From: Propionibacteriaceae bacterium
GTDB lineage: Bacteria > Actinomycetota > Actinomycetes > Propionibacteriales > Propionibacteriaceae
DNA length: 44,189 nt
Direction of reading: 5' to 3'
Assembly (NCBI GenBank): GCA_031262485.1
Contig: JAISHO010000017.1
Coordinates: 1 to 44,189, forward strand
Positions 1 through 7,509 of the stretch are shown here, in pieces. How positions within the stretch are numbered: position 1 is the stretch's first letter; every line of letters starts with the position of its first letter. Under the pieces are notes generated by a model. That model made no database searches, had not been told where the DNA came from, and was given only the letters and a program-made list of their open reading frames with translations. The position numbers and the translations under genes were made by a program.

Positions 1-129
1 GGGGGGGGGTATCTTGGTCGACCGACTAGGTGTCCCCCATGGGCCCGTGGCGTGCTCCGTGGGGCCCCCCCCGCGGGGCGGGCCGACGATCCTATCGCCC
101 CAACCCATGCGATTGGCAGCTTCGATTTC

Positions 130-1146
130 ATGGCAGAGTTCGAGACTCTCCATGAGGCTCATCGGGCGACAAGGAGGGGCAAGCGCCGCTCGTGCGAGGT
201 CCTCCGTTTCGAGAACGATCTCGCCGCTCAACTCTGGGCACTCCATGAGGAGTTGCTCTCAGGGGCGTATCGGCCGAGCCCGTACGCTCACTTCGTCGTC
301 CGGGAACCGAAGATTCGGCAGGTGTTCGCGCCGCGTTACCGAGACCGGGTCGTGCAGCAGGCGTTGTGCGCCACGGTCCTCGAGCCCGCCCTCGAACGGC
401 GACTCATCTACGACAATGCGGCTTGCCGGGTTGGTAAGGGGGTGCACTTCTCCCTCGATCGTCTCGCCGGATTCATGCGCCACCATTGGCGAAAATTCGG
501 CGCTGAGGGATATGTGCTCAGGTGCGACGTGCGCCACTATTTCGCCTCGATCCGTCATCGCGACCTTCTCGAGAAACTGGAACGAGTCTTCACCGAGGAG
601 CGGACTCGCTCCCTCCTTGAGGCGATCGTCGACAGCTTCGAGGTCTCGCCCGGCGTCGGTCTCCCGCTCGGCAACCAGACCAGCCAATGGTTCGCCCTGC
701 TGTACTGCGACGGTCTCGATCGTCTCGTCAAAGAACACCTGCGGATTCACGCCTACGTGCGTTACATGGACGACGCCATCCTCATCCATCCCGAAAAGGA
801 CTACCTCAAACACTGCTTGAAGCTGATGATGGAGTGGACCGATGACGCCGGGTTGGAGTTCAATGCCAAAACCCAGATCTTCCCCCTCTCTGCGGGGATT
901 CCCTACCTCGGATTCCATTCGCGGCTCACCCCGACCGGGGGAGTCACCAGGCGCGTCTCCCCGGAGACGGTGCGCCGCATGAGGCGTCGGCTCGCGGCCT
1001 TGCAAGGGGCGTACGAGCGAGGAGAGGCGGACGCGTTCGCAGTCCATCAGAGCGTCTCCAGTTATATCGCCCATCTCTCCCATGGAGACACATACGGCTT
1101 GCGGCAGGCCGCGATTGAACCCTTGGCCTTCAAGCACAATCGTTGA
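130..1146 (+). CDS. Reverse transcriptase of diversity-generating-retroelement (DGR) type
   Basis: RNA-directed DNA polymerase. The palm motifs are visible: CDVRHYF around 523-543, the domain-4 motif LGNQTSQ at 667-687 and the catalytic YMDD box at 763-774. Group II intron and retron enzymes normally read QGxxxSP in domain 4; [ILV]GxxxSQ is the signature of DGR reverse transcriptases, so I place it in or near that clade. The frame is open from a GTG at 52, but the first 26 residues have no family look and the conserved N-terminus (FETLHEAHRATRRGKRR) starts just after the ATG at 130, which I prefer. No Shine-Dalgarno stands out at either. There is no maturase X or endonuclease domain, and the protein is about 340 aa, normal for DGR enzymes. 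Avd and the template repeat usually lie just upstream, beyond the window edge. An AbrB/PIN pair follows 43 bp later. RT function is near certain; DGR membership is likely. Confidence 0.85.
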   Translation: MAEFETLHEAHRATRRGKRRSCEVLRFENDLAAQLWALHEELLSGAYRPSPYAHFVVREPKIRQVFAPRYRDRVVQQALCATVLEPALERRLIYDNAACRVGKGVHFSLDRLAGFMRHHWRKFGAEGYVLRCDVRHYFASIRHRDLLEKLERVFTEERTRSLLEAIVDSFEVSPGVGLPLGNQTSQWFALLYCDGLDRLVKEHLRIHAYVRYMDDAILIHPEKDYLKHCLKLMMEWTDDAGLEFNAKTQIFPLSAGIPYLGFHSRLTPTGGVTRRVSPETVRRMRRRLAALQGAYERGEADAFAVHQSVSSYIAHLSHGDTYGLRQAAIEPLAFKHNR

Positions 1147-1189
1147 TCCGATAAGTAGGGATAGTAGGAAACCGGGTAGACTGTCCTGT

Positions 1190-1462
1190 ATGGGTATGCA
1201 GATTGTTGAGACGGCGAAGGTCTTGCCGAAGGGTCAGATCACGATCCCTAAGGACATCCGTCGTTCGTTGGGGGTCGACACAGGCGACCGTGTGATGCTC
1301 GTGTGGGACGGAGAAAAGGTCGTCATGATGAACCCCGTCACCTATGCGGTGCAGTGGTTGGGCGAAGAGATGGCCGGCGACGCCGAGAGGGCAGGGCTGA
1401 CGACTGACGAAGATGTCGCGGATTACATCACCGAGCTTCGGCGGGAAAGGCGCGGGAAGTGA
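1190..1462 (+). CDS. AbrB/SpoVT (MazE-type) antitoxin
   Basis: Small DNA-binding antitoxin of 90 aa. The N-terminal swapped-hairpin AbrB domain is clear: AKVLPKGQITIPKDIRRSLGV followed by GDRVMLVWDGEKVVMM. The C-terminal half, about residues 50-90, is charged and helical and probably wraps the toxin. The start at 1190 (MGMQIVET) fits the domain edge; a second ATG two codons on is possible, and the longer open frame upstream overlaps the reverse transcriptase and has no homologous look. Its stop overlaps the start of the PIN gene by four bases (GTGA), so the two are translationally coupled as a type II module. Such antitoxins usually repress their own promoter. Confidence 0.85.
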   Translation: MGMQIVETAKVLPKGQITIPKDIRRSLGVDTGDRVMLVWDGEKVVMMNPVTYAVQWLGEEMAGDAERAGLTTDEDVADYITELRRERRGK

Positions 1463-1866
1463 GGATTCTCATCGACACGAACGTGTTTGTGTCGGCGGTA
1501 CTGAATCCTCGCGGCATGGTGGCAAAAGCGCTTTCGACCGCCGTCGAGGGGGATGATGATGTTGTCGTCTGTGATTATTCGTTCGCGGAGTTGCACGACG
1601 TCTTCGTCCGGAAGTTCCCTGATCGTATTGGGAAGCTGCCACAGTTCATGGCCTATGTGACTCAGGGCGTGACCATCGTGGCTGCGCCCTTGGCGAAAAC
1701 CCCTAGTGAACTCGTTCTTCGCGATCCGGATGATCAACCGATTCTCACGGCGGCCATCGTCACAGAAGTGGACGCCATTATGACTGGAGACAAAGATCTC
1801 TTGGATGCTGGTTTGACGAGGCCGAAGGCGATCAGTCCTGGTGAATACCTGAATTCGAAACTTTAA
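1459..1866 (+). CDS. PIN-domain ribonuclease toxin
   Basis: Putative toxin of 135 aa from the PIN-domain RNase family (COG1569-like). The acidic metal-binding residues expected of the fold are present: Asp in LIDTNVFVSAVL at residues 4-15, Glu in SFAELHDVF, Asp in LRDPDDQPILTAA and Asp in IMTGDKDLL. GTG start at 1459, overlapping the antitoxin stop. The family cleaves RNA with Mg2+ or Mn2+ and is held inactive by the paired AbrB antitoxin. Base composition falls below the surroundings: about 53-60% G+C within the gene and about 38% just after it, consistent with acquired DNA. It could stabilise the neighbouring retroelement-like patch. Confidence 0.85.
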   Translation: MRILIDTNVFVSAVLNPRGMVAKALSTAVEGDDDVVVCDYSFAELHDVFVRKFPDRIGKLPQFMAYVTQGVTIVAAPLAKTPSELVLRDPDDQPILTAAIVTEVDAIMTGDKDLLDAGLTRPKAISPGEYLNSKL

Positions 1867-1956
1867 ATTATCTGGCTTAGTTGTTAGCGCCGAGGTCAAA
1901 TCAAGCCCATGATATTGAAGGGTAATTGTTCTCAATAAGGCCTTGTCAAACCGCCT

Positions 1957-2018
1957 AGGGGAGGTTTTGCAACGACTCCAGGGGATGTTTTGCAACGGTT
2001 TTAGGGGAGGTTTTGCAA
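1957..2018. repeat. Three 23-bp-phased direct repeats
   Basis: The core AGGGGA(G/T)GTTTTGCAA begins at 1957, 1980 and 2003, an exact 23-bp period. The bases after each core differ. The third copy encodes the last codons of MenC on the other strand, including its stop, so that C-terminus is repeat-derived. Such arrays resemble multiple transposase-binding sites at an IS end (the IS21 family has repeated end sites) or iterons. No transposase gene and no second copy of the array were seen in the window. Confidence 0.75.
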
Positions 2019-2996
2019 TTTGAACTCTTCTTGGGCGGTCTGCTCCCAGCGGTCTCGCCAGAAGGCTTGGTCGTCGGCGGTGGCTTCGATCGTCTCGAGG
2101 AGGCTGGGGTCGGGCTCGATGGGGCGCACGGTGATGACGCCATCGACGGCGGCGAGGGGGTGGTCGGTGACGTCGCGTTTGAATAAGGCCGATGTGTTGA
2201 GTCCGCAGGCGTAGGGGAGTGTGGGGAGCGAGGCGGCTAGGGCGACTCCGGCGGCTAGCCCGATCGAGGTTTCCAGGGCTGAGGAGACGACGACGGGCAG
2301 GCCGAGGCGGTCGGCCCACGCCAGGCAGGCGCGCACGCCGCCCAAGGGCTGGACTTTGAGGACGACGATGTCGGCGGCCTCGAGTTCGGCGACGCGGAGC
2401 GGATCGTCGGCGCGGCGGATCGATTCGTCGGCGGCGATGCGGATGCCATGGGGGCGCAAACGGCGGCGCAATTCGGCGAGTTCTTCGACGGTGCGGCAGG
2501 GTTGCTCGGCGTATTCGAGGCCGACTCTATTGAGGTGGCGCAGTGCCGTCTCCGCGTCGTCGACGCTCCAACCTCCGTTGGCGTCGACGCGGATCGCTCC
2601 CTGCGGCAAGGCTTGGCGCACCGCTTCGAGGCGCACCATGTCGTGGGCGAGTGATTGGCCCGGCTCGGCCACCTTGACCTTGGCAGTGGAACACCCGCTT
2701 GTGGCCGTCAGGTGAAAAGCCACCTCGGGGCTCACCGCAGGGATCGTCACATTGACGGGGATCTCGGTGCGCACTGGCTCGGGGAACCCCACCTCGGCCA
2801 TCTCCTGGGCCGCCCGCAACCAAGGGGCGATCTCCTCGGGACCATAGTCGAGGAAGGGACTCCACTCGGCCCATCCAGCTGGGCCGCGCCAGATCATGCC
2901 GTGGCGATGGGTGATCCCACGAAAGCGGTGATGCATGGGGATGTCGTAGACGAACGCGTCCTCGGGAGCGTGAGCGGGTAACGATTCGATATTCAT
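2001..2996 (-). CDS. menC: o-Succinylbenzoate synthase MenC
   Basis: Dehydrates SHCHC to 2-succinylbenzoate in menaquinone synthesis; enolase superfamily, cytosolic. The active-site residues can be read: the KxK pair at K106/K108 (AKVKVAE), metal ligands D138 (DANGGW), E164 (AEQP) and D190 (AADES), and the distal lysine K214 (VLKVQPLGG). Length is 331 aa, normal for the actinobacterial short form. It is the last gene of menE-menA-menC, four bases after the menA stop. The final residues (KLQNLP and stop) are encoded by the third copy of a 23-bp repeat, so the natural C-terminus seems to have been replaced when the repeat arrived. The catalytic barrel is complete, so it should still work. Confidence 0.93.
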   Translation of the reverse strand: MNIESLPAHAPEDAFVYDIPMHHRFRGITHRHGMIWRGPAGWAEWSPFLDYGPEEIAPWLRAAQEMAEVGFPEPVRTEIPVNVTIPAVSPEVAFHLTATSGCSTAKVKVAEPGQSLAHDMVRLEAVRQALPQGAIRVDANGGWSVDDAETALRHLNRVGLEYAEQPCRTVEELAELRRRLRPHGIRIAADESIRRADDPLRVAELEAADIVVLKVQPLGGVRACLAWADRLGLPVVVSSALETSIGLAAGVALAASLPTLPYACGLNTSALFKRDVTDHPLAAVDGVITVRPIEPDPSLLETIEATADDQAFWRDRWEQTAQEEFKLQNLP

Positions 2997-3000
2997 GCGT

Positions 3001-3984
3001 TCACCTTGCGAGAAAGAAAGCGATCAACCAACCGAGCGCCAATCCAACCGCCGCGAGCAGTTCGGCTTGCCCCGTCCGCTTGAGCACACCGACCAGCGGG
3101 AACCCGCTCAACCCAGAAAGCACCCTCTGGCAAGGCCGGATGAGGAGGATCCAGCCTAAGAGCCCCAGGAGGCCGAGGAGGGGAAGCCAGGGGAGAGATG
3201 CGCCGGGGAGCGGGTGGAGGAAGGCCACGATGACGGCTACCACAAGGCAGAATGCGCCCAGCACAACGAGAGCGACGTAGAGGAGGCGGCTGCGTCGATC
3301 TCCGAGACGCGTCATGAGGGTGCGTTTGCCGGAAGCGCGGTCGGTGTCGATGTCGCGCAGATTGTTGGCGACGAGGATGGCGGTGGCCAACGCGCCCATC
3401 GCGACGCCGAGGAGGAGGCTGACGATGGTGACGCGCCCGGCGACGACGTAGACGGTGCCCATCGTCGCGACGAGGCCGAAGAAGACGAAGACGAAGACCT
3501 CGCCCAACCCGGCGTAGCCGTAGGGTTTGGGGCCGCCGGTGTAGAACCAGGCCGCCGCCACACAGGCCGCCCCGGCGATCAACAGCCACCAATGCCCGCT
3601 TGAGATAACGAGGAGAAGCCCGATCAGAGCGGCGACGCCGAAACTGGCGAAGGCGGCGAGCTTGACCTGCCGGGGGCTGGCGGCGCCTGAGCCGACGAGG
3701 CGCATCGGGCCGACCCGGTCCGCGTCCGTCCCGCGAATCCCATCGGAATAATCATTGGCGAAGTTGCTGCCGATTTGCAGGGCGAGGGCGACGAGGAGGC
3801 ACCCGATCGTCTGAAGGAGTGGGAGGACGAGGGAACGGCTCGTCATCGCCCCCGAGGGATCGGCGTGAAGCGAGGTGATCGAGGGGAGGAACCAGGCTTC
3901 GGCAGCCCCAGCGACGACCGGCGCGATCGAGGCCGGCAGGGTGCGCAGCCGCGCGCCCTCGACCCATTCCGAAATGCTCGCCAT
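3001..3984 (-). CDS. menA: 1,4-Dihydroxy-2-naphthoate polyprenyltransferase MenA
   Basis: Integral membrane UbiA-family prenyltransferase that attaches the isoprenoid tail to DHNA, giving demethylmenaquinone. The first aspartate-rich prenyl-diphosphate motif is NFANDYSDGIRGTD (near residue 75) and the second is NNLRDIDTD. About eight hydrophobic helices follow one another, and the RLRTLPASIAPVVAG start is typical of MenA. Start taken as the ATG at 3984, which shares one base with the menE stop; a GTG sits one codon upstream. An AAGGAG-like ribosome site precedes it. Middle gene of the menaquinone operon. The product is the main respiratory quinone of actinobacteria. Confidence 0.95.
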   Translation of the reverse strand: MASISEWVEGARLRTLPASIAPVVAGAAEAWFLPSITSLHADPSGAMTSRSLVLPLLQTIGCLLVALALQIGSNFANDYSDGIRGTDADRVGPMRLVGSGAASPRQVKLAAFASFGVAALIGLLLVISSGHWWLLIAGAACVAAAWFYTGGPKPYGYAGLGEVFVFVFFGLVATMGTVYVVAGRVTIVSLLLGVAMGALATAILVANNLRDIDTDRASGKRTLMTRLGDRRSRLLYVALVVLGAFCLVVAVIVAFLHPLPGASLPWLPLLGLLGLLGWILLIRPCQRVLSGLSGFPLVGVLKRTGQAELLAAVGLALGWLIAFFLAR

Positions 3985-5204
3985 CACACTCCTTGATCGC
4001 TCATGCCGCTAGCCTCCCGCCGATCCATCGCCGCGGGGGCGACGCCATGAGCAGCCTGCCATAGATCCCTGAGGGCGAGCCGGTCGATCTTCCCCGAACC
4101 GGTGAGAGGAAAATCGCCGACGAGGATGAGCCCTCGGGGCGCGGCGGCTTTCTCGATGCGATCGCCCAACCGGGCGACGAGGCCGGTGATCTCATCCGAG
4201 GCGTCGACGATCATGGGATGTTCGTGGCCGACGACGCGTCGAGCGACGAGCACGAGAGACCCCCAACGTTGATCTGGCACAGCGAAAACAACATATTTCC
4301 CCTGACCTTCGAGGTCGTCGACGAGGCGCTGGAGCGCGGCCAGATCGACGTTGACGCCACCGGTTTGGACGACATCGTCGACGCGTCCCGTCACCACGAG
4401 CCGGCCGTCTCTCCATTCCCCCCGATCCGAAGTGAGCACTGTCATGCCCGAGAGCGTGGCGGCGGTCGCCTCGTCGTCGCCAAGATAGCCGAGGAAGGCG
4501 CTGGGAGTGGTCAAACTGATTCGTCCATGGGCTCTCTCGGTGGCGGGAATCGACTCGTCGCCGAGATGGAATGTGATGACGACATCATCGAGCGGTGATC
4601 CGTCATACACCACTCCTCCGGCGGTCTCGGTCATCCCATAGGTGCGCACGAGGGGTATTCCCCTCTCGAGTGCTTTCTCGCGAAGGGACGGGGGCAAGGC
4701 GGCCCCACCGACGAGCACCCGAGTGAATCGAGACACGACCTTCGTCAAGGCCGCGTTGGCGACGACGGTGTCGAGTTGCGTGGGAACGAGAGAGAGATAG
4801 TGGGGGACCGCATCGTCGTCGGGCGGCATGAGATCCTCGAGACGAGGACTGACGAGGTTCCACGGGGATGACGCGACGAGGGCGCGCACGATCGTCATGA
4901 GGCCGGCGATATGGCGCGGTGGCAGCGGGCAGGTCCACGAGCCTGGCCCATCGAGCCGCCGGTGAGTCGCGTGAGCCGAGGCGATGAGAGCGTCACGGGA
5001 CAGTTGGACGATTTTGCTTGTTCCTGTCGATCCAGAGGTCGCGACGAGCAAGGCGGTGCGAGGGTCGAGGGCGGCGAGGGCTGATGGTGAGACAGGTGAT
5101 CCTCGGCCGGCGACAGTGGGAACGAGGACACTGTCTTCAACTCCGCCGATGATCCGGGCGAGGGAGGTGACCAACTCGGTGGTGGAACCGGCGGTGACGA
5201 TCAT
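3984..5204 (-). CDS. menE: o-Succinylbenzoate-CoA ligase MenE
   Basis: ANL-family adenylating enzyme that activates 2-succinylbenzoate as its CoA thioester. Core motifs are in order: P-loop ATSGSTGTSK (residues 55-64), YGMTET (A5), SDRGEW (A7), GRVDDVVQTGGVNVD (A8 hinge) and the C-terminal SGKID with the catalytic lysine. At 406 aa it is short for the superfamily because the N-terminal subdomain is reduced, as is usual in actinobacterial MenE. First gene of menE-menA-menC. Its promoter must lie in the roughly 50-bp divergent gap shared with the flavin riboswitch operon. Confidence 0.93.
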   Translation of the reverse strand: MIVTAGSTTELVTSLARIIGGVEDSVLVPTVAGRGSPVSPSALAALDPRTALLVATSGSTGTSKIVQLSRDALIASAHATHRRLDGPGSWTCPLPPRHIAGLMTIVRALVASSPWNLVSPRLEDLMPPDDDAVPHYLSLVPTQLDTVVANAALTKVVSRFTRVLVGGAALPPSLREKALERGIPLVRTYGMTETAGGVVYDGSPLDDVVITFHLGDESIPATERAHGRISLTTPSAFLGYLGDDEATAATLSGMTVLTSDRGEWRDGRLVVTGRVDDVVQTGGVNVDLAALQRLVDDLEGQGKYVVFAVPDQRWGSLVLVARRVVGHEHPMIVDASDEITGLVARLGDRIEKAAAPRGLILVGDFPLTGSGKIDRLALRDLWQAAHGVAPAAMDRREASGMSDQGV

Positions 5205-5211
5205 GATTCAG

Positions 5212-5241
5212 TTCACTGTCTCTTCAAGGGGTGAGTATGAT
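5212..5241 (+). promoter_or_regulatory. Predicted promoter of the flavin-transport operon
   Basis: A -35-like TTCACT (5212-5217) and a good -10 hexamer TATGAT (5236-5241) are separated by 18 bp. Transcription would start near 5248, a few bases before the first riboswitch stem at 5256, which supports the call. It lies in the gap divergent from menE. Confidence 0.55.
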
Positions 5242-5255
5242 CATCTCATCTACAA

Positions 5256-5394
5256 CGTTCCGGGGCTCGGTGAAAATCCGAACCGGCGGTCACAGTCCGC
5301 GAACCCGTCGCGGCCATCCCAGCAGGGGAGGGCCACGGAGGGCCGACCTGGTGGAATTCCAGGACCGACAGTCACAGTCTGGATGAGAGGAACG
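5256..5394 (+). promoter_or_regulatory. FMN riboswitch (RFN element)
   Basis: Closing stem P1 is CGTTCC (5256-5261) with GGAACG (5389-5394). Inside it are the conserved FMN-aptamer blocks in order: GGGGCTCGGTGAAAATCCG, ACCGGCGGT, AGTCCGCGA, a variable arm, CCTGGTGGAATTCCAGG, ACCGACAGT and AGTCTGGATG. These match the RFN consensus closely. The known ligand is flavin mononucleotide, which turns off downstream riboflavin synthesis or transport genes. The next genes are a permease and a binding protein, so it should control flavin uptake. Confidence 0.93.
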
Positions 5395-5428
5395 GCGGGT
5401 CGCCTCGCGCGTCCCGGTATTCGCGTCG

Positions 5429-5448
5429 TCCCCGGCTGATCGAGGGGA
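5429..5448 (+). promoter_or_regulatory. Possible Shine-Dalgarno-sequestering hairpin
   Basis: TCCCC (5429-5433) can pair with GGGGA (5444-5448), covering the GAGGGG ribosome site of the next gene. No run of T suggesting intrinsic termination lies between the aptamer and the gene, so FMN control is more likely translational. The helix is short, and this is inferred from pairing only. Confidence 0.35.
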
Positions 5449-5453
5449 TGGCA

Positions 5454-6296
5454 GTGAGCCAGGCGCAGACACCGGCCGGCGGGGGGAATCGTCCTGCGCC
5501 GTCGGATGTTCGGGCGCGGTCAGCCACCCGCGTGCCGTCGGCTGTTCGCCGGATCCTCGCGCCCATCATGCTCGGCGCCGTCCTTCTTTTCGCGTGGCTC
5601 GTCGCCACCGCACCTGGCGCCATCTCACCGCTCCTGCTGCCCTCCCCGTGGTCGGTGGCGGAACGGCTCGCCAGCGGGCTCGTCGCTGAGGGGAACCTGT
5701 GGCCGTATATCGGTGTCACCGCGTTGGAATCGGCCGCCGGGTGTCTCGTCGGGCTCGCCATCGCCCTGCCGCTGGCGGTGCTCATCTACCGCTCGCGCTG
5801 GGTCTCCGCCGCCGTCATCCCCTTCCTCGGCGCCACCCAAGCGATCCCCGCCATCGCGCTCGCCCCGCTGCTCGTGCTGTGGATCGGCTATGGGCTCGGC
5901 GCCATCGTCACCCTGTGCGTCATCATGGTGTTCTTCCCCATCCTCGTCTCCACCGTCGTCGGCTTGCGCCACCTCGACCGCGAGGTCGTCGAGGCCTCCC
6001 TCATGGACGGCGCCGGATCCCTCGCACGGCTGCGGCTCATCGAACTGCCCTTGGCCATGCCGTCGGTCCTCGCCGGTGTTCGTAACGGTTTCACCTTGTC
6101 GGTGACGGGGGCGGTGGTCGGCGAGATGGTCATGGGCGGCGACGGCGTCGGCATGCTCTTGACTTCCCAACGCGACCGTTTCGACACCGCGGGAATGATC
6201 GCCTCGATCGTCGTGTTAGCCGTTATGGCAGCTCTTGTTTACACCTTCGTCGCCACCATCGAACGGCGTTGGTCGCTGACCCGGCCGAACCAGTAG
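5454..6296 (+). CDS. ribX: ABC transporter permease, probable riboflavin/flavin-precursor importer (RibX-type)
   Basis: Integral membrane permease of the SsuC/ThiX/TauC class (about 280 aa, six predicted helices). The cytosolic ATPase-coupling loop is seen as EASLMDGAGSLARLRLIELPLAMPSVLAGVR. It follows an FMN riboswitch and is followed by an NMT1/THI5-like lipoprotein, the pairing described for RibXY riboflavin transporters; substrate assignment rests on this context. The frame opens at ATG 5448, but the GAGGGG site abuts that codon and sits six bases before GTG 5454, which I prefer. No ATPase gene is in the operon, so it must borrow one encoded elsewhere. A thiamine-precursor role is the main alternative, but the riboswitch class argues for flavin. 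Confidence 0.8.
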   Translation: MSQAQTPAGGGNRPAPSDVRARSATRVPSAVRRILAPIMLGAVLLFAWLVATAPGAISPLLLPSPWSVAERLASGLVAEGNLWPYIGVTALESAAGCLVGLAIALPLAVLIYRSRWVSAAVIPFLGATQAIPAIALAPLLVLWIGYGLGAIVTLCVIMVFFPILVSTVVGLRHLDREVVEASLMDGAGSLARLRLIELPLAMPSVLAGVRNGFTLSVTGAVVGEMVMGGDGVGMLLTSQRDRFDTAGMIASIVVLAVMAALVYTFVATIERRWSLTRPNQ

Positions 6297-6322
6297 GGGA
6301 AAGCCGAACCACAAGGAGAAAA

Positions 6323-7405
6323 ATGACATCATCAGCTCATCGCTCATCGTGGGGGAGGCTCATCGCCGCCCTCACCGTCGGGCTCACCCTCCTCGCCGGA
6401 TGCGGGGCGACGGGGGCGACCGGCACGGAGAGCCCCTCGGCCAGCACCGTCTCCTCGGGGACTCAGACGCCAGCCGACACGGCGACGCCCGTGGAAGGGA
6501 TCGAACCCCCCGTCATCGGCCTCACTTATGTGCCGAACATCCAATTCGCGCCCTTCTACGTCGCTGAGGACGATGGATTGCTGGCTGGGGCCGCCGCCGG
6601 AGCCGAGTTGCGCCACCACGGCGCCTCCGAGGGGCTCTTCACCGCGCTCGCCTCCGGGGCGGAACAATTCGTCGTCGCCGGTGGGGACGAGATCCTCCAA
6701 GCCCGCGCCGAAGGGGTCGACGTCGTCGCCGTCTCCGCCTACTACCACCGCTACCCGGCCCGGATCATCGTCCCGGCCGACTCGCCGATCCAGACGATGG
6801 CCGACCTGCGCGGCCACACCGTCGGTTTGCCTGGGCGCTTCGGCGAGAACTGGTTCGCCCTGCTCATCGGGTTGGAGCAAGCCGGCCTCAGCCTCGACGA
6901 CGTCACCGTCGAAGAGATCGGTTACACCCAACAAGCCGCCCTCATGACGGGCAAGGTCGACGCCGTCGTCGGCTTCTCCAACGGAGACGCCATCTCCTTC
7001 GAACAAGCCGGTTTTGCGACCCGCTCGATCGACCCCGAGCCGCCGCTGGTGTCGATCTGCCTCGCCACGACGAGCGCCTACGCCGAGGCGAACCCGCGCG
7101 TCGTCGCCGACGTCGTCGGTGCCCTCGACGCGGCCATCGCCTCCGTCAGCGAGGACCCCGAACACGCCCTCGACATCGCCGCCGGGCACATCCCCGACTT
7201 CACCGGCGAGGCGACGATCGCCACCGCGCGAGCCGTCCTCGACGCCACGATCGACCTCTTCGCCGCCCCCGACGGGCGCGTCGCCGGCCAACTCGACGAG
7301 GCCCAGTGGCAGACGATGGCCGAGGCGATGGACGCGGCCGGTTTGCTCAGCGCGCCCGTCGATGGCGCAGAAGCGATGACGAACCAGTATCGCCTGCGCC
7401 GTTGA
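6323..7405 (+). CDS. ribY: NMT1/THI5-like substrate-binding lipoprotein (RibY-type)
   Basis: Extracytoplasmic solute receptor for the preceding permease. The start at 6323 is set by AGGAG eight bases upstream and gives a lipoprotein signal ending in the lipobox LLAGC (Cys about 25). The mature part has the NMT1/THI5 fold signature: IGLTYVPNIQFAPFYVAEDDGLL near the start, then the FVVAGGDEILQARAEGVDVVAV segment and GRFGENWFALLIG. Family members bind pyrimidine precursors, riboflavin or related rings. Together with the FMN riboswitch this points to riboflavin or a precursor. A Ser/Thr-rich linker (residues 25-55) tethers the domain to the membrane anchor. Confidence 0.82.
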   Translation: MTSSAHRSSWGRLIAALTVGLTLLAGCGATGATGTESPSASTVSSGTQTPADTATPVEGIEPPVIGLTYVPNIQFAPFYVAEDDGLLAGAAAGAELRHHGASEGLFTALASGAEQFVVAGGDEILQARAEGVDVVAVSAYYHRYPARIIVPADSPIQTMADLRGHTVGLPGRFGENWFALLIGLEQAGLSLDDVTVEEIGYTQQAALMTGKVDAVVGFSNGDAISFEQAGFATRSIDPEPPLVSICLATTSAYAEANPRVVADVVGALDAAIASVSEDPEHALDIAAGHIPDFTGEATIATARAVLDATIDLFAAPDGRVAGQLDEAQWQTMAEAMDAAGLLSAPVDGAEAMTNQYRLRR

Positions 7406-7509
7406 CGTCACAGCGCGGTCAAGAGGCGTCGTGAGGGGTTGTCGGGTTAGGATCACCGGTACGTGATGGCAGTCGTCCCATCCGCGCAATCGTCTCAAGG
7501 AGTCCTCAC

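Noticed and set aside
1-2000. Template and variable repeats of a diversity-generating retroelement
   Set aside because: No repeated pair with adenine-biased differences was found by eye near the reverse transcriptase. The upstream side is outside the window.
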